Assembly: GCA_014773175.1 (NCBI GenBank)
Contig: VXCM01000402.1
Span: 280,281 to 344,280 of the forward strand
Reading direction: 5' to 3'
Source: Lucifuga dentata
Lineage: Eukaryota; Chordata; Actinopteri; Ophidiiformes; Bythitidae
DNA: 64,000 bases
The notes under the pieces are model-generated. The model did not search any database, was not told where the DNA came from, and saw only the letters and a list, made by a program, of their open reading frames with translations. The translations under genes were made by a program, and so were the position numbers. Shown one piece after another: positions 1 to 10,409 of the stretch (within the stretch, counting starts at the first letter, position 1; the number at the start of each line of letters is the position of its first letter).

Positions 1-954
1 TTACCTGAGGCTGGTTATGTGTGAGAAACCTGTGGGTAATAAAGGGGTATGCTAATGATGTCCTTTTTGCTCAGTGTCTGATGTACTTCAACAAATGATT
101 TTCATCTCTCCATCCATTTTTCACTATTTATCCTCTCTCAAATTCCCATAAAACCAAGGAACTGCATAATATATAAGATTTATTAGCCTTTCTTTCCCAT
201 TTTCCTGCTGCAGCTACCTGGTTATGTTGAGCTGTAATGATTCAGCTCATAATGAAGATTGTTCACAAGAAAGAAGGAGAGAAAGAAAAAGAAGAAAGAA
301 AGAGGCTGACTTCACACAGAGAAAACTTGCGGCCCAATATATTAATAGATTTTCCCTTCATAAGCCTTTTGAGGCCTTCTGAGTCCATGGATGGTCACAA
401 AATCCACATGGCTTTCTCATCAGTTTCACCATCCCTCTCTCTCTTCTCATTTTCCCAACACTGGTAGCCAAGCAGGAGAAGGTTTCAATATTGTCCAATC
501 CGCTGGGTGTAGGGGTTGTTGATTGGTGTAACGTCTCCTGGGATCCTGTTTCTGTTCAAACTCATCAAGACAGAGGAGAAAGAGAAAGGAAGGCTAGGAG
601 GGTACAGAGGGAGCATCAACACTCCCATCCCCCTGCATCTGGAATACTGTATGTGCCACAGCCACACACACATGGTCAGAGTTAGGTCTCAGTATGTCTG
701 GCAGCTGATTGTAAATGGTTGGTGCACGAGGTTGAGTCATAAATGATTAGAGTGAAGCAGAAGAGCGATGCAGCTGAGCTGTAAGACTTCAGGTGCGATG
801 GAACGGGCCAAAGGGTTTGAGGAGGTCGCTTTAAAAATGTAATTTGTCACTGAATACCTGCTTAAACTCTGTAAACTGGAATATGATACAGGATAATCTG
901 AGGCAGCTTTACTTGTCCCCTCAGGCCAATCTATTTCAGGAAAATTCAGCGCTG
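1..954. other. Intergenic, no gene seen
   Basis: Short open frames on both strands show no domain, signal peptide or splice context and are read as chance. A purine-rich run (GAAAG/GGAGA) lies at about 262-305. Nothing else is recognised. Confidence 0.6.
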
Positions 955-1245
955 TTGGACGAGCACTATGGCCCCGTCCCAAATGCGCTCACTATGGGCT
1001 TGTGGTCTTCATTTGTGAGGAGTCCACAAGCCTGTAGGATGTCCCATTTGTCATTTTGGGGGTTAAAAATGGGGCTCATGAGCACCCCTGTGCACTGCAT
1101 CAAGGGTGCTAGCATTGAACACTGTAGACAGGTGAGGGCTCCCAAGTGGTGGACAAAATTCTTTGCAAAAGTGGTTGCAAAGAATTGTTTTGAGCACTCC
1201 TTGTTTTGATCTACCAATCGTAGATCAAAACAAAGAGTGCTAGGG
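955..1245. repeat. Repeat-like block ending in a hairpin
   Basis: The block opens with a GC-rich GGCCCCGTCCCAAATGCGCT stretch that resembles DNA-transposon debris in fish. It ends in a strong inverted repeat: 1193-1214 pairs with 1220-1241 (22 bp, one mismatch) around the 5-base loop CAATC. The hairpin is seen directly. The transposon reading is inference, because no target-site duplication was found. Confidence 0.4.
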
Positions 1246-1516
1246 TGGACAGAATGCAGCGTTAAAGAAAATATTCAGATAAAATTGCACAGTTTTGTAC
1301 TGATATGGAGTTGCTTGTTAAATGAAAATCAGTGAGAAATGGGTTTTGTTATTAGCTAGATTGCTAGCCACGTAAAATACCTAGCTAATAGTTAGCTAAA
1401 AGCCTCTTTTCCTTCCCAGTTGACTGCAGAAAGCGACGGATCAACCAAATAGCTTTCTGTGTGGATGCGTCTGTGGAGGTTCATCTCAGTCATCCAGGTG
1501 GTTAGACATCTGCAAG

Positions 1517-1788
1517 GTTGACTTTAAGTCACTAGACTGGAAGAAATAGCTTGAAGACCTTTGCCGTTCATCTGTAAGGACACGCCCATCAATGTGACTG
1601 TTCTAGAATGCGGACGTAGGTGAGACCAAGTACTCTCTGGACTCAGCTTTATCCCAAAAGGCGTTTCTGTCTTTTGGCAATAAATATTGCTACCTGTTCC
1701 TGTTACAGTTAGAGCTGCAGAAGCCTTTTGGACGAACGCCGGAACGTCTTCAAGCTATTTCTTCCAGTCGAGTTAACTTAACTTCAAC
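1517..1788. repeat. Inverted-repeat element, about 270 bp
   Basis: The arms 1517-1558 and 1746-1788 are reverse complements. They share a perfect 24-bp core that includes GACTGGAAGAAATAGCTTGA, and diverge outside it. The interior has a second weaker pair of words around CTTTTGGACGAACG. It looks like a fragment of an interspersed fish repeat; the family is not identified. Confidence 0.5.
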
Positions 1789-2704
1789 CTTCTAGACTTG
1801 TGTGAGAATACAGAGTTAGTTTTTCTTGTAGACAAGCTGTGTGATTGATAGCTGTTTCACTTATGGACCAATAAGGCTTTAGAAAGGACCAGAGTAGAAA
1901 TTAATCATCAGACGAAAAGGCTTCTAATTCTAATTCTCTAATTCTAATTGAATTTATTGAAGTTCAGATGAGAATCTGGCAACCCAAATAAAAGACAGAG
2001 ACAGGCTAATAGCTCTCTGATTCATTTCCATCTTTCTTCTCTCGATCATGTCCCACCAAGACACACATGCAGACACACAAACACACAGCACTAAGCCTGT
2101 AATTCCCCTTGTGTATATTTGCAGGTACTGCAATGGTGTCACCCTGACTTTGCCATATCATTCCCATCGCTGATGTTACATATGTATGAGGATCAGGTTT
2201 TCCAATCATTTTTGTGTGTCTTTTAAATTACTTCTCTGTTATCACTGCGGATTACAACTCTGCTCCTCTTACCACCATGTGGAATGAATTCAGATCTTTC
2301 CTACTCAAGATATTATTATCTGCCTGTTGTTAGCGGATGTCAGCATGCTTGGGTTTTTTTGTATGATTTATTTTGTGCATGCATTTGAAGTGCAGCATCT
2401 AGCTGAGGTGCATGAGAAGAAATGCAAATTACAACACACACGTAGGAGATGTAAGATAACTCGAACTCACATGCACACCTGAAGTGTATTCCAGCAAAAA
2501 CTCAAACATAATAAAAGTCTCACACACAAACACACATATTAAGCATTTGTGGTATTTGCAATATATAGCATATAAGCAACTTTTACCCTGCTCTTTAAAT
2601 AAATGTTGTGGGGGTTTTAAAAGTTATTACTCATATTTTTAAGCTTGATCACATTCATGCAAAGAATTCAGTATTTTGCTTCAAGTATAAATTTGCTCTT
2701 ACAG
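1789..2704. other. Intergenic, no gene seen
   Basis: AT-rich sequence with degenerate CA-rich patches (about 2055-2090 and 2520-2540) and a TTCTAA-type short repeat at 1920-1950. An octamer word (ATGCAAAT) lies near 2422. No coding or RNA gene recognised. Confidence 0.5.
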
Positions 2705-3062
2705 AGCAGCTGGGCTGGTAAGTTTATTTTTTATTTATTTCCTACAGGGACAATGTATATTAATAAACATTTCTGTAAATGTACCAGAGTTAGCCAAAGG
2801 CTAATTTTCCCCTATAGTCCCTGGCCAGATGCTAAAAGCATCCTGTTAAAAAAAAAAAAAAAANAAAAAAAAAAAAAAAGAAAAAAAAAAAGCAAACAAC
2901 AACACAACAAAATCCATAATTCCAAACTCATTACAAAAAAGAGACCCAATAACCAAAAGTCATATGCTAGTTCATAATAATTCGTGCAAAGTTACAAGAC
3001 CAAAAAGTTAATACAAAAAGTTAAAAAATGTTAAGTTTAAAAAAAAAAAAAAAAAAAAAAAN
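2705..3062 (-). repeat. Interspersed repeat with A-rich tail and two gaps
   Basis: The words around 2745-2835 (ACAGGGACAATGTATATTAA, then AGAGTTAGCCAAAGGCTAAT and CCCTGGCCAGAT) match a pattern I recognise from fish interspersed repeats. Poly(A) runs follow, interrupted by single Ns at 2864 and 3062. The long frame here is a lysine-rich translation of the poly(A) and is not a gene. Confidence 0.4.
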
Positions 3063-3299
3063 TATATGAGCAAATATACCAAACAAAGGCAAGATGGCAG
3101 CAGGAAAAATGAACCATACTGAATGCTGACAGAGCTGATTATCAGTCAACTTTTTTTTAACTGATATTTGAAAGTGTTGTATGTCATCTGCTCTCTGATG
3201 GTATTATTATAGTATTTTTAACAATGATCTCTCCTCTCCATTGTACTTTCTACCACAGTACCTCCAAATGCTCTGCAACTTTACAACCGTGTTCTTGAG

Positions 3300-3620
3300 C
3301 CCTACGTGATTAGCAGAAGTAGCCGACTTGGCGGGCTGGCTGTCATGTCTGTCATTTTGGCCTGGCGAGGTGCTAATAGAAGCATAATGTGCCTGTGCTC
3401 TTTAATGTCACTAGACCATTTAAATGATTAAAGTGAGTCGTGACGACACTGGCTGTTGACAAGTGTAAAGGCTTCTCTCACCCACAGACCAGCTAATGTG
3501 GGACAATACCTTAATGCAACCTCTCAGCCACGCATCAAAGCCTGCATTACCTTTAATTGCATTTATCCCCCACCACGCTGTTAAACATTAGCAGACAGCT
3601 GTTTTGGACCTCATGAATTA
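3300..3620. promoter_or_regulatory. Candidate conserved non-coding element
   Basis: A balanced-composition, non-repetitive block among AT-rich repeats. It contains AAATGATTAAAGTGAG, TTTAATTGCATTTATCC and CATGAATTATACAC, which are homeodomain/POU-like words. No frame codes. The call rests only on texture; conservation has not been tested. Confidence 0.25.
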
Positions 3621-3879
3621 TACACAACAAGTCAAGCTCAAATGTCACAGTCACGCTTAACATTACTAACACCCATGACGACTGCATGCACCATCAATTT
3701 CAGTGAAAATGATGCAACTGAGGCAAATACTTGCTGTTGACACCAAATAGGATCGCACATCCATGAGTTATTAGAAATAATGGATGTCAGATGTTCGTCA
3801 CTGTAACATCACGTTGTCCCCTGTAATGCTGCATGATGAGGAATTTTTAAAAGGACGGATTGTTGTTTTCTGTTCACTT

Positions 3880-4255
3880 GTATTAAAGAAGTTGATATTA
3901 AAATTTTGGAAATCCAGTTTGGTCCAACAATCCAGAGTTGGAAGGCAGTAATGAAATATTATTTGACTGTGGAAAAAGAGGCATCAGTAGAGAAGAATAA
4001 AACCAATCAGTTTGAGAATAGTGGGGTAAAATTATAGAAGCACTTGAAATGTGACAAAATTATTATTAGTAAATAATTATTTGTTTGTTTTTGGTTTGTC
4101 TGTTATTTTATTTTGGATTATGATATTGTTTGGGGGGGGAGGGGTTGGCTATTTTTGTTGGTTATGTTATATTGTATAGCTGTTTGTGTTTGGAAGCAAC
4201 TGTTTATGTTAATGTACGTTTAATAAAAAATAGTTTAAAAAAAGAAAGAAATGCT
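3880..4255 (+). repeat. Possible retroelement 3' end
   Basis: A T/G-rich region (4080-4200) leads to AATAAAAAATAGTTTAAA and an A/GAAAG tail near 4221-4250. This is the layout of a LINE-type 3' end with a polyadenylation signal. No reverse-transcriptase frame is visible upstream, so it would be a 5'-truncated copy. Confidence 0.25.
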
Positions 4256-4673
4256 GTTAAAGGACCATAGAAAAACAGGACAGACATGACAGAAATTCTT
4301 TGCAGTTTTATTTTTCATTGAATATTTTTTTACATTTATCACCTAAGAAGCTGCCCTGTGAGAAAATGTTTGGACGGTATGAGAAATTTAGCTTTGTGAA
4401 TTTTGGATTGTAATCAAGAAACGAGGCCTCAGAAATGCTGTTTTCATCGCTTTTGTTGCATCTATAATAAATGTGAGACTCATGAAAAATTCATCACGAC
4501 AATTAAGTGTGAAAGAATTTTCTGGAATCAAGTGAAGCAGAATATGAGAATTTTAGTTTTATTTTACCACTATTTTTTTTTTCTAAAAATCTTTTCAAAA
4601 GCTTTTCACTCAGACTTATTTTTTTTTCTGAGTTTTCTATCTCATGGAACATTTAGAATGAATAATTACAGTA

Positions 4674-4707
<34 letters not shown>

Positions 4708-5426
4708 TTTTTTTTNTTTTTTTTGCATTAATTTCACCTCCCAGATTCATGCATTCATTTTTATTTCTAGGATCAAATTTTTTCCTAAAACTTGGCAAGC
4801 TTGGCAGAAATATCCAGATTTTAACAAGACGAAATCTGTTGTCCTGTCTAATAACATAATTTTTACGATGGCAAATTAAAAGTAAAATTGCAACATTTAA
4901 CTTCCTCCAGATGATTAATGGAAAAGCAAGCCAAGAATCTCTCCTACACTATATGAGTCAAAAGAATTAAGCTAATCAGTGCCGACACCTTTTTCTATCC
5001 AGTTATATCACACATGCACACGGTAATAAATATGCACACACACCACACGTGCATTCCTCATAAAAACCCATTACTCACTCCTCATGATCATTTCAAATGC
5101 TGAACATGATCATGCCAAATGATTTGAAGGAAACATTCATTTTGAGTGGTTATGGTTTATTAAAGTGTTAAGTAGTGAGAAGGCGTGTTTAATACGTTTG
5201 AAAAGAGGTCAGATTAAGACAGTATGTAGACACACACACACACACACAGGATAGCTTCAAGAACCAACAAATCCCAGCACTTCTGTCCCGATCAATACCT
5301 GTCACCTAAAATACAACAGGCAGCCTAATATAAAGCTGCTCTGCGGCCTCGTCTGGATGTTCAAGCTGAAGTCTGAGCAGTGTGATGATTCATACTGAAA
5401 GATTCTCAAGAATCCTTCAAAAGTTA
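4256..5426. other. Intergenic, AT-rich, one homopolymer gap
   Basis: Contains (TA)n followed by poly(T) with a single N at 4716, and a (CA)n run at about 5230-5248. The 158-codon frame across 4403-4879 translates the T tract into phenylalanine and is not supported as a gene. Confidence 0.5.
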
Positions 5427-6225
5427 CAGGGAGGAATTCATAAAACACACTGCCACATTTAATGCATCGGTCAGGGCAAATAGCATCTCGTAACCATGTT
5501 CCCTCACTCATAAAAACCTGTTACCAGCATCTTTTATCGTTTGACTTGAAATAAATGTTATTATGGTTTTTCCTTGTTTTTACATGATAAGGAAGCTATC
5601 ATAAAACACACCATCCAAAACAAATATAAGATGTGTTTCAGTCTGGGGTAAATTTCATCTGTATGAAATCTGGGTGGTGTTTTAACGTGTGTTAGAGATC
5701 AATAAATATGATATTTTAGCCCAATCAGTTGAACAATCAGTGGATTTAAATGCAGAGTTTTGATCTGATCTCATACACACTTCAGTGGCACTGCATCTCT
5801 TCCTCAAGCCTCGTATGCTAAACTGTTTCTCTCACACACATCACACACACAACACCCACCTCCCATGCACCTGACTCCCGGTGTGTGGATCTCTTATCCC
5901 TTTTATATTAAAGTCAATCACTTAAAATGTGGAGCTCTAAAGCAGAACATTTAGGTTTCCTTTGCTTATTTAACATCTCAATTTTGCACTTTTCTTGGCA
6001 CAAGAGGAAGCAGTATAAAGCGTGGCTCTTAAATATGTAGCAGATCATTGGCATGCAAGTTTTCATAGTAATCTCAGTATTTTGTTAATGATTCACTGGT
6101 TTAACCTAAGGGAAGCTTTATAAATGAGCTTCAGTTATCATGGCACTTATTTAGCATGATGCTAAGTAGTTACTATGATTTTATTCATGAAATTCCCCCC
6201 CCCCCCCNCCCCCCCCCCCCCCCCA
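5427..6225 (+). mobile_element. Dispersed TIR family, copy A
   Basis: The left end reads AGGGAGGAATTCATAAAACA. The right end reads TATTCATGAAATTCCCCC, its approximate reverse complement, so this looks like a near-complete non-autonomous DNA element of about 0.8 kb. Three further copies lie at 30.44-30.99 kb (minus), 40.04-40.29 kb (minus) and 62.81-63.92 kb (plus). They share internal words such as CAGTGCCAGATTTA, GCAAATAGCATC and CACTTAAAATGTGGAGC. The right terminus merges with a poly(C) tract (6194-6225) holding a single-N gap at 6208. No coding potential; superfamily unassigned. Confidence 0.6.
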
Positions 6226-7761
6226 GGGTCTTCAACAATAAATAGTAATGTGACAAATATGAATAACCGTTGATCAATATACACAAACAAAGCACATAAA
6301 ACTATTTTTTTCTTAAAAAAAATAACCTGGTATGACCACATATACTATACATACAAGTATGCAAATAAAATGTATGTATTCTACATGTATAAGGAATTAT
6401 GTCCTCCAACCATAGATCACATGCAAGGATGATACTGCACAAACTCATTACAATGTCTTCACGTTANTGTCCTCCAACCATAGATCACATGCAAGGATGA
6501 TACTGCACAAACTCATTACAATGTCTTCACGTTAAGGATAAATGTAGGCTTTAAAGAAAATTGTGTTTTCAAAGACATGATGTAACTAATATATATAATA
6601 AATTACTGCCATCTTTTGGTAGAATTGTACCTATTCATATTCCAGTAACCCTTTGTAGCTCACAGTAACTGGCAGGATTTTCAGTTTAGACCTCGTCCAA
6701 CTTTATTGAATAGGTTGTCTCAGAAGAAATGGCCCTTCCACAGCGCTGAGCTTTATAATATTAAATCCACATAATTCAAAAGCTGCTTCAGGGGAGTAAC
6801 CAGTCAGATATCCTGTCTGCTTCTGTTTATGTCCGTTTGCTTTAGTGCTGTACATGTTCCCCAGTGCGTCTTTACCCCGCCAGCCTGATCCCCATTAAAA
6901 AATTCATTTAGGTAATGCAGAACAGCTATCATAGATTAAATGAATTTAATAATCTTCATGCCCTGCCAAAACCCCAGCACAACAGGTTCATCTTTCAAAG
7001 CGCTGCCCTTTGAAACCTTAGGGAAAAAGCTGGCCATTTTTCTTTGTATATTAATTTCATTGAATTTTGGAATCAGTCCTACCCAAACTCATCAATTAAG
7101 TGTGTGGTTTCTTGGGGTTTAAGCATTTTGGTGTATAACTTCATCATAAAATGCACTCCTTTAATGCAGAGCGCCGGAACCACAACTTCAGCTGATTTAA
7201 CAAATGTGCTCCAAAGCAGTCTACCGAATATAATCGCTACAAATGAAGGCACCGAAAACATTATCTGCACATTGATACAATTTATGTAACTGCATAAATT
7301 TTAGCATTACAATAAACTGTGAAAAATAGTTCATAGTGCAGCGGACCAGAGTTTTGCACTGTAATCTAATGACTAAAACATCTCTTCTTTAAAGTCTGCT
7401 TCTAAATAATGCAGTGTTAAGCCTTGCCTTTATGGATGCGTCTGAACGTTAAGCCTCAAAATAACACTTGGTCACAGGCTTGGTCGCAACACCTTTGTGG
7501 CGTGTGTATTAGCATGGCAGCCAAGGTGAGAAAACGCCACCTCTATCCTCTACACAGTGATGACAGGTGCATAAATTCCTTATGAAAACCAGTGTGGATG
7601 GTGGAGACCATCTGACTTCAACAGGCTGAGGTGTGAAAATCCCCATTTGAGAGTCTGAGGCTAAGCAAGCAGATACAGCAAAGCTAACTGCTGCTCATGG
7701 GCAGCGTGGCGGTTTGCTGGACTGCACTGACAGGTATCAGCAGCAAACGGCTCATGTGCAG
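6226..7761. other. Intergenic with gap-edge duplication
   Basis: AT-rich and gene-free. 6400-6466 and 6468-6534 are identical 67-bp copies around a single N at 6467, an assembly artefact. CTGCCATCTTTTGGTAG near 6607 is a weak CTCF-like word. Frames here have no recognisable features. Confidence 0.6.
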
Positions 7762-7897
7762 GCCTCGTTGGCGCAGTAGGCAGCGCGTCAGTCTCATAAT
7801 CTGAAGGTCGTGAGTTCGAGCCTCANCTCGTTGGCGCAGTAGGCAGCGCGTCAGTCTCATAATCTGAAGGTCGTGAGTTCGAGCCTCACACGTGGCA
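7762..7897 (+). tRNA. Elongator tRNA-Met (CAU), doubled across a gap
   Basis: Joining 7762-7825 directly to 7889-7897 gives a normal 73-nt tRNA. The acceptor stem is GCCTCGT/ACGTGGC with one U-U mismatch and discriminator A; the D stem is GCGC/GCGC. The anticodon loop CTCATAA carries CAU, and the T stem GTGAG/CTCAC is perfect around TTCGAGC. These are features of vertebrate elongator methionine tRNA. Internal A box (TGGCGCAGTAGG) and B box (GAGTTCGAGCC) are present, and a TTTT pol III terminator follows at 7902-7905. As deposited, an N at 7826 splits two copies of the same 62 bp (7764-7825, 7827-7888). I read one gene, not two: the first copy lacks its 3' acceptor strand and the second lacks its first two bases. 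The role is decoding internal AUG codons in cytoplasmic translation. The surrounding SINE-like sequence raises the possibility of a dispersed tRNA copy, but the fold looks functional. Confidence 0.88.
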
Positions 7898-7901
7898 GTT
7901 A

Positions 7902-7905
7902 TTTT
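7902..7905 (+). terminator. RNA polymerase III T-run terminator
   Basis: TTTT begins five bases after the discriminator base of the tRNA-Met, the usual position of a pol III stop. Confidence 0.6.
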
Positions 7906-7908
7906 AGG

Positions 7909-8161
7909 GTCAGCATGGTGGCTTAGCGGTTAGTACTGTCACCTCACAGAAAAAAAACGGTGTGGTCCTTTCTGCATTGAACTGATATGTTCCCACAGTC
8001 TAAACATGCATGTGAGGTCAGTTGGAAAATTGATAGGCGTGAATGATGTTAGTTCCTGTGTGTGTGAGCCCTTAACCTGTCCAGTGTGCACGCTGCTGCC
8101 TTTTACCCTACGACCGCTGACCTTACCGAGGATAAGTGTATAGACATGGATAGATGAATAA
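7909..8161 (+). repeat. SINE-like fish interspersed repeat, copy 1
   Basis: It opens GGTGGCTTAGCGGTTAGTAC, then CTGTCACCTCACAG, TTCCCACAGTCTAAACATGC and AACCTGTCCAGTGTG. It ends near GATAAGTGTATAGACATGGA and a GATAGATGAAT tail. This order is the familiar tRNA-like-headed interspersed repeat of fish genomes. It directly follows the tRNA but is a separate repeat. A decayed second copy is at 12.9 kb. Confidence 0.6.
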
Positions 8162-8861
8162 TAGCTCATGACCATACTTATCTTTAAATCTCTGACCATT
8201 TTAGTGTGGCAATCTAGGATAACAGGCCTATATTTTTCAATTTAACAGCCAGACTTAAAGCTAATTGTTCAGACTTTTTTTTTTAAACCTAATTTTCACA
8301 GAAATATTCATAATAGCTCTCTCCATTAAAACATTAGCACCAGCAGACGTAATAATGGAACTAAAGTGGTGATCTCTTCGTTAAACTCAATGAAGTACTC
8401 TGGAGATATGCTTGCATGAATTTTTCTCCTCAAAGAATTTCATGAATGCGATGATGAATGAAGATGACTGTGAAAGTTAGAGATGAAGGGGAAATGTGTG
8501 TTTAACAAAGACGTTCAAACAGTATTTAATACTGATGTGATAGTCACATGACTCCACATGGAGAAGCAGGTGCAGCAGTATAAGTGTTGTTTCTCATGCA
8601 GCACAATGAAAATGGAGAAAAAAACAACACAGACCACATCTCAAGCTTAAGACGTTGTGTTTTTGAGACATATTTTATGTGAGGTCGTTCACGTGAAGGG
8701 CCCTGAAAGTATCAGCTGAACAGCAGGGGAGCTGCATCAACATCATGCTGCATGCGTTCTGAGTATTTCATATTTAAAGAACACAAACATAACCAAACTA
8801 ATGTCTGCCAGAGAGAGAGAGAGACTGGTGGTTTGACACCACTTTATAAAGCCACATCAAT
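8162..8861. other. Intergenic, no gene seen
   Basis: Unique-looking AT-rich sequence with a short (GA)n run at about 8811-8823. No gene, RNA or clear repeat. Confidence 0.5.
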
Positions 8862-9566
8862 TGCTGCGTTTCCATCCAAGTTATTCACATTTTTCATGCA
8901 CATTTCTGGTTATTCGATTAAAGGAAATGCAAATTGATGCACATTTCCATCAACTACATTATGAATTATCTCAGAGGTGATTTCATTCTACATAAACTAA
9001 TGTCCACAGCAAAACACAGCATGCAGAGTTTAAATGAAACCCTTGGTGTGGAAGAATACTTATTACAGCCCATATGCAGTTATACACGCCTTATAAATGC
9101 AGCCAACAAGCTAGCGATGCTAACGATAGTGCATTGGCGCTCTATAAACTCGTTAAATGTACCGAGTACCGTGTGGTGGGTGAAACTTTCAGTGTGGGTA
9201 AAACAATCGTTTATGCGGCATCAAGTTATTTGTGAAAAATTTATACGTTTTTTGGATATAACGAATAACGGATCCATCGTTCTGCAGACGCTTGACTACA
9301 TGTTCTTCTGAGGTGTATGTGTGTGTGTGTGTGTGTGTGTGCGCGTGCTCATCCGGCAGCGCACGTCGCGTCCTCATCTTAATGCGAATAAACTGTTCAT
9401 TTTTTGCATTTCATCTTATGCGAATAATCAGTTGATCCACCTCTGCAAAGCGCACAAATTTTTAATTCGTGTTTTGGATTTAATGTGAATTAACAGTGTT
9501 TCCATCCAGACTTTCTGATGTGCATATTCATTATTCGCATAAAAATAGTTGGATGGAAACACACCT
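8862..9566 (+). mobile_element. PIF/Harbinger-type DNA transposon relic
   Basis: A 705-bp element with terminal inverted repeats: the left end is TGCTGCGTTTCCATCCAA, and the right end reads AGGTGTGTTTCCATCCAAC on the other strand. The same triplet AAT flanks both ends (8859-8861, 9567-9569), fitting the 3-bp target duplications of Harbinger elements. The interior encodes a fragment of a Harbinger-like transposase (see 9131-9310). It also contains a (GT)n run at 9317-9342. It is too short for an autonomous copy, so an internal deletion is inferred. Confidence 0.65.
9131..9310 (+). pseudogene. Harbinger-like transposase fragment, frameshifted
   Basis: The frame from 9131 reads ALALYKLVKCTEYRVVGETF and continues SVGKTIVYAASSYL to a stop at 9233-9235. 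The motif EYRVVGETFSVGKTIVY corresponds to the helix-turn-helix region just ahead of the DDE nuclease domain in HARBI1-like transposases (family knowledge recalled, not searched). A one-base shift at about 9231 restores an open frame, CEKFIRFLDITNNG, that runs to 9310. Neither the catalytic acidic triad nor an N-terminal domain is present. This is a decayed fragment of the transposase that once mobilised this family, and it cannot be active. The host HARBI1 gene is unlikely, because the fragment sits inside a TIR-bounded 705-bp element. Confidence 0.6.
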
Positions 9567-10409
9567 AATCAGAGCAGGTGAATGTTGTTCTGCCTGACGA
9601 CCTGACTCTACACGCTCCTGTGTGTCACGCTATACAGATAAAGTGTCATCTTGTTACATAATAGTCTGACTACAAACATCCACTTCCTCTAATGGGGAAG
9701 GGTAAGCCCATTACTATGCAATTACTGAATGATGGAACAGGGGACCTCATGAGTTGAGAGTAAGTGTGTCTTTGTGGACACAAATGTGTGGCAAAGCTTT
9801 ATGTGTATGTGTGTGTGTGTGTGTCNAGTAAGTGTGTCTTTGTGGACACAAATGTGTGGCAAAGCTTTATGTGTATGTGTGTGTGTGTGTGTCACACATA
9901 ATGAAATATCATCAAAACAGAGTTCAACTGATACGGATTTCTAAAGGCTGATATGAATACAGGCAGGAGCTGGTGTTTTTGTGCTGATGTTCAGCAACTT
10001 TAAAATTGACCATCTCCCTGGCACAGAATGAATAAATAAATACATTTAAATAAATATATAAAGATATATATTTTTTAAACCCTGAATACTATCCTTGGCA
10101 GACTGGAAAAGTTTAAATTTTATAGACCGTTAACCCTCTCCTCTGTAATACCTGACCCACTGGAGATATTCAATGCCAGGGAAACTCTTGGTTAGATTAC
10201 TATCTCAGAATTATTTCTATGAAAAGCATGGGAAAATGTTGTTAATAAATAAAACTTGAACAGAAAATCAAGAGCATGGAAAGTCTCACCATGGGAAATG
10301 AGAGTCGATCTGGATGATCTGAAGTGTAGTGCAGACCTCCAACAGTACTGTTTCCATGCTTGTAGAAAGCTGATGGTGGTAGTTGGTTTCCTGAGAGGAG
10401 ATGTATGAG
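9567..10409. other. Intergenic with gap-edge duplication
   Basis: 9759-9825 and 9827-9893 are identical 67-bp copies around N 9826, each ending in (GT)n. AT-rich AAATAAATA patches lie at 10030-10075. No gene seen. Confidence 0.6.

Noticed and set aside
4403..4879. 158-codon open frame
   Set aside because: It runs through poly(T) with an N, giving poly-Phe. Composition only.
7762..7897. Two tandem tRNA-Met genes
   Set aside because: Neither half is complete and both share the same 62 bases around a lone N. One gene with an assembly duplication explains it better.
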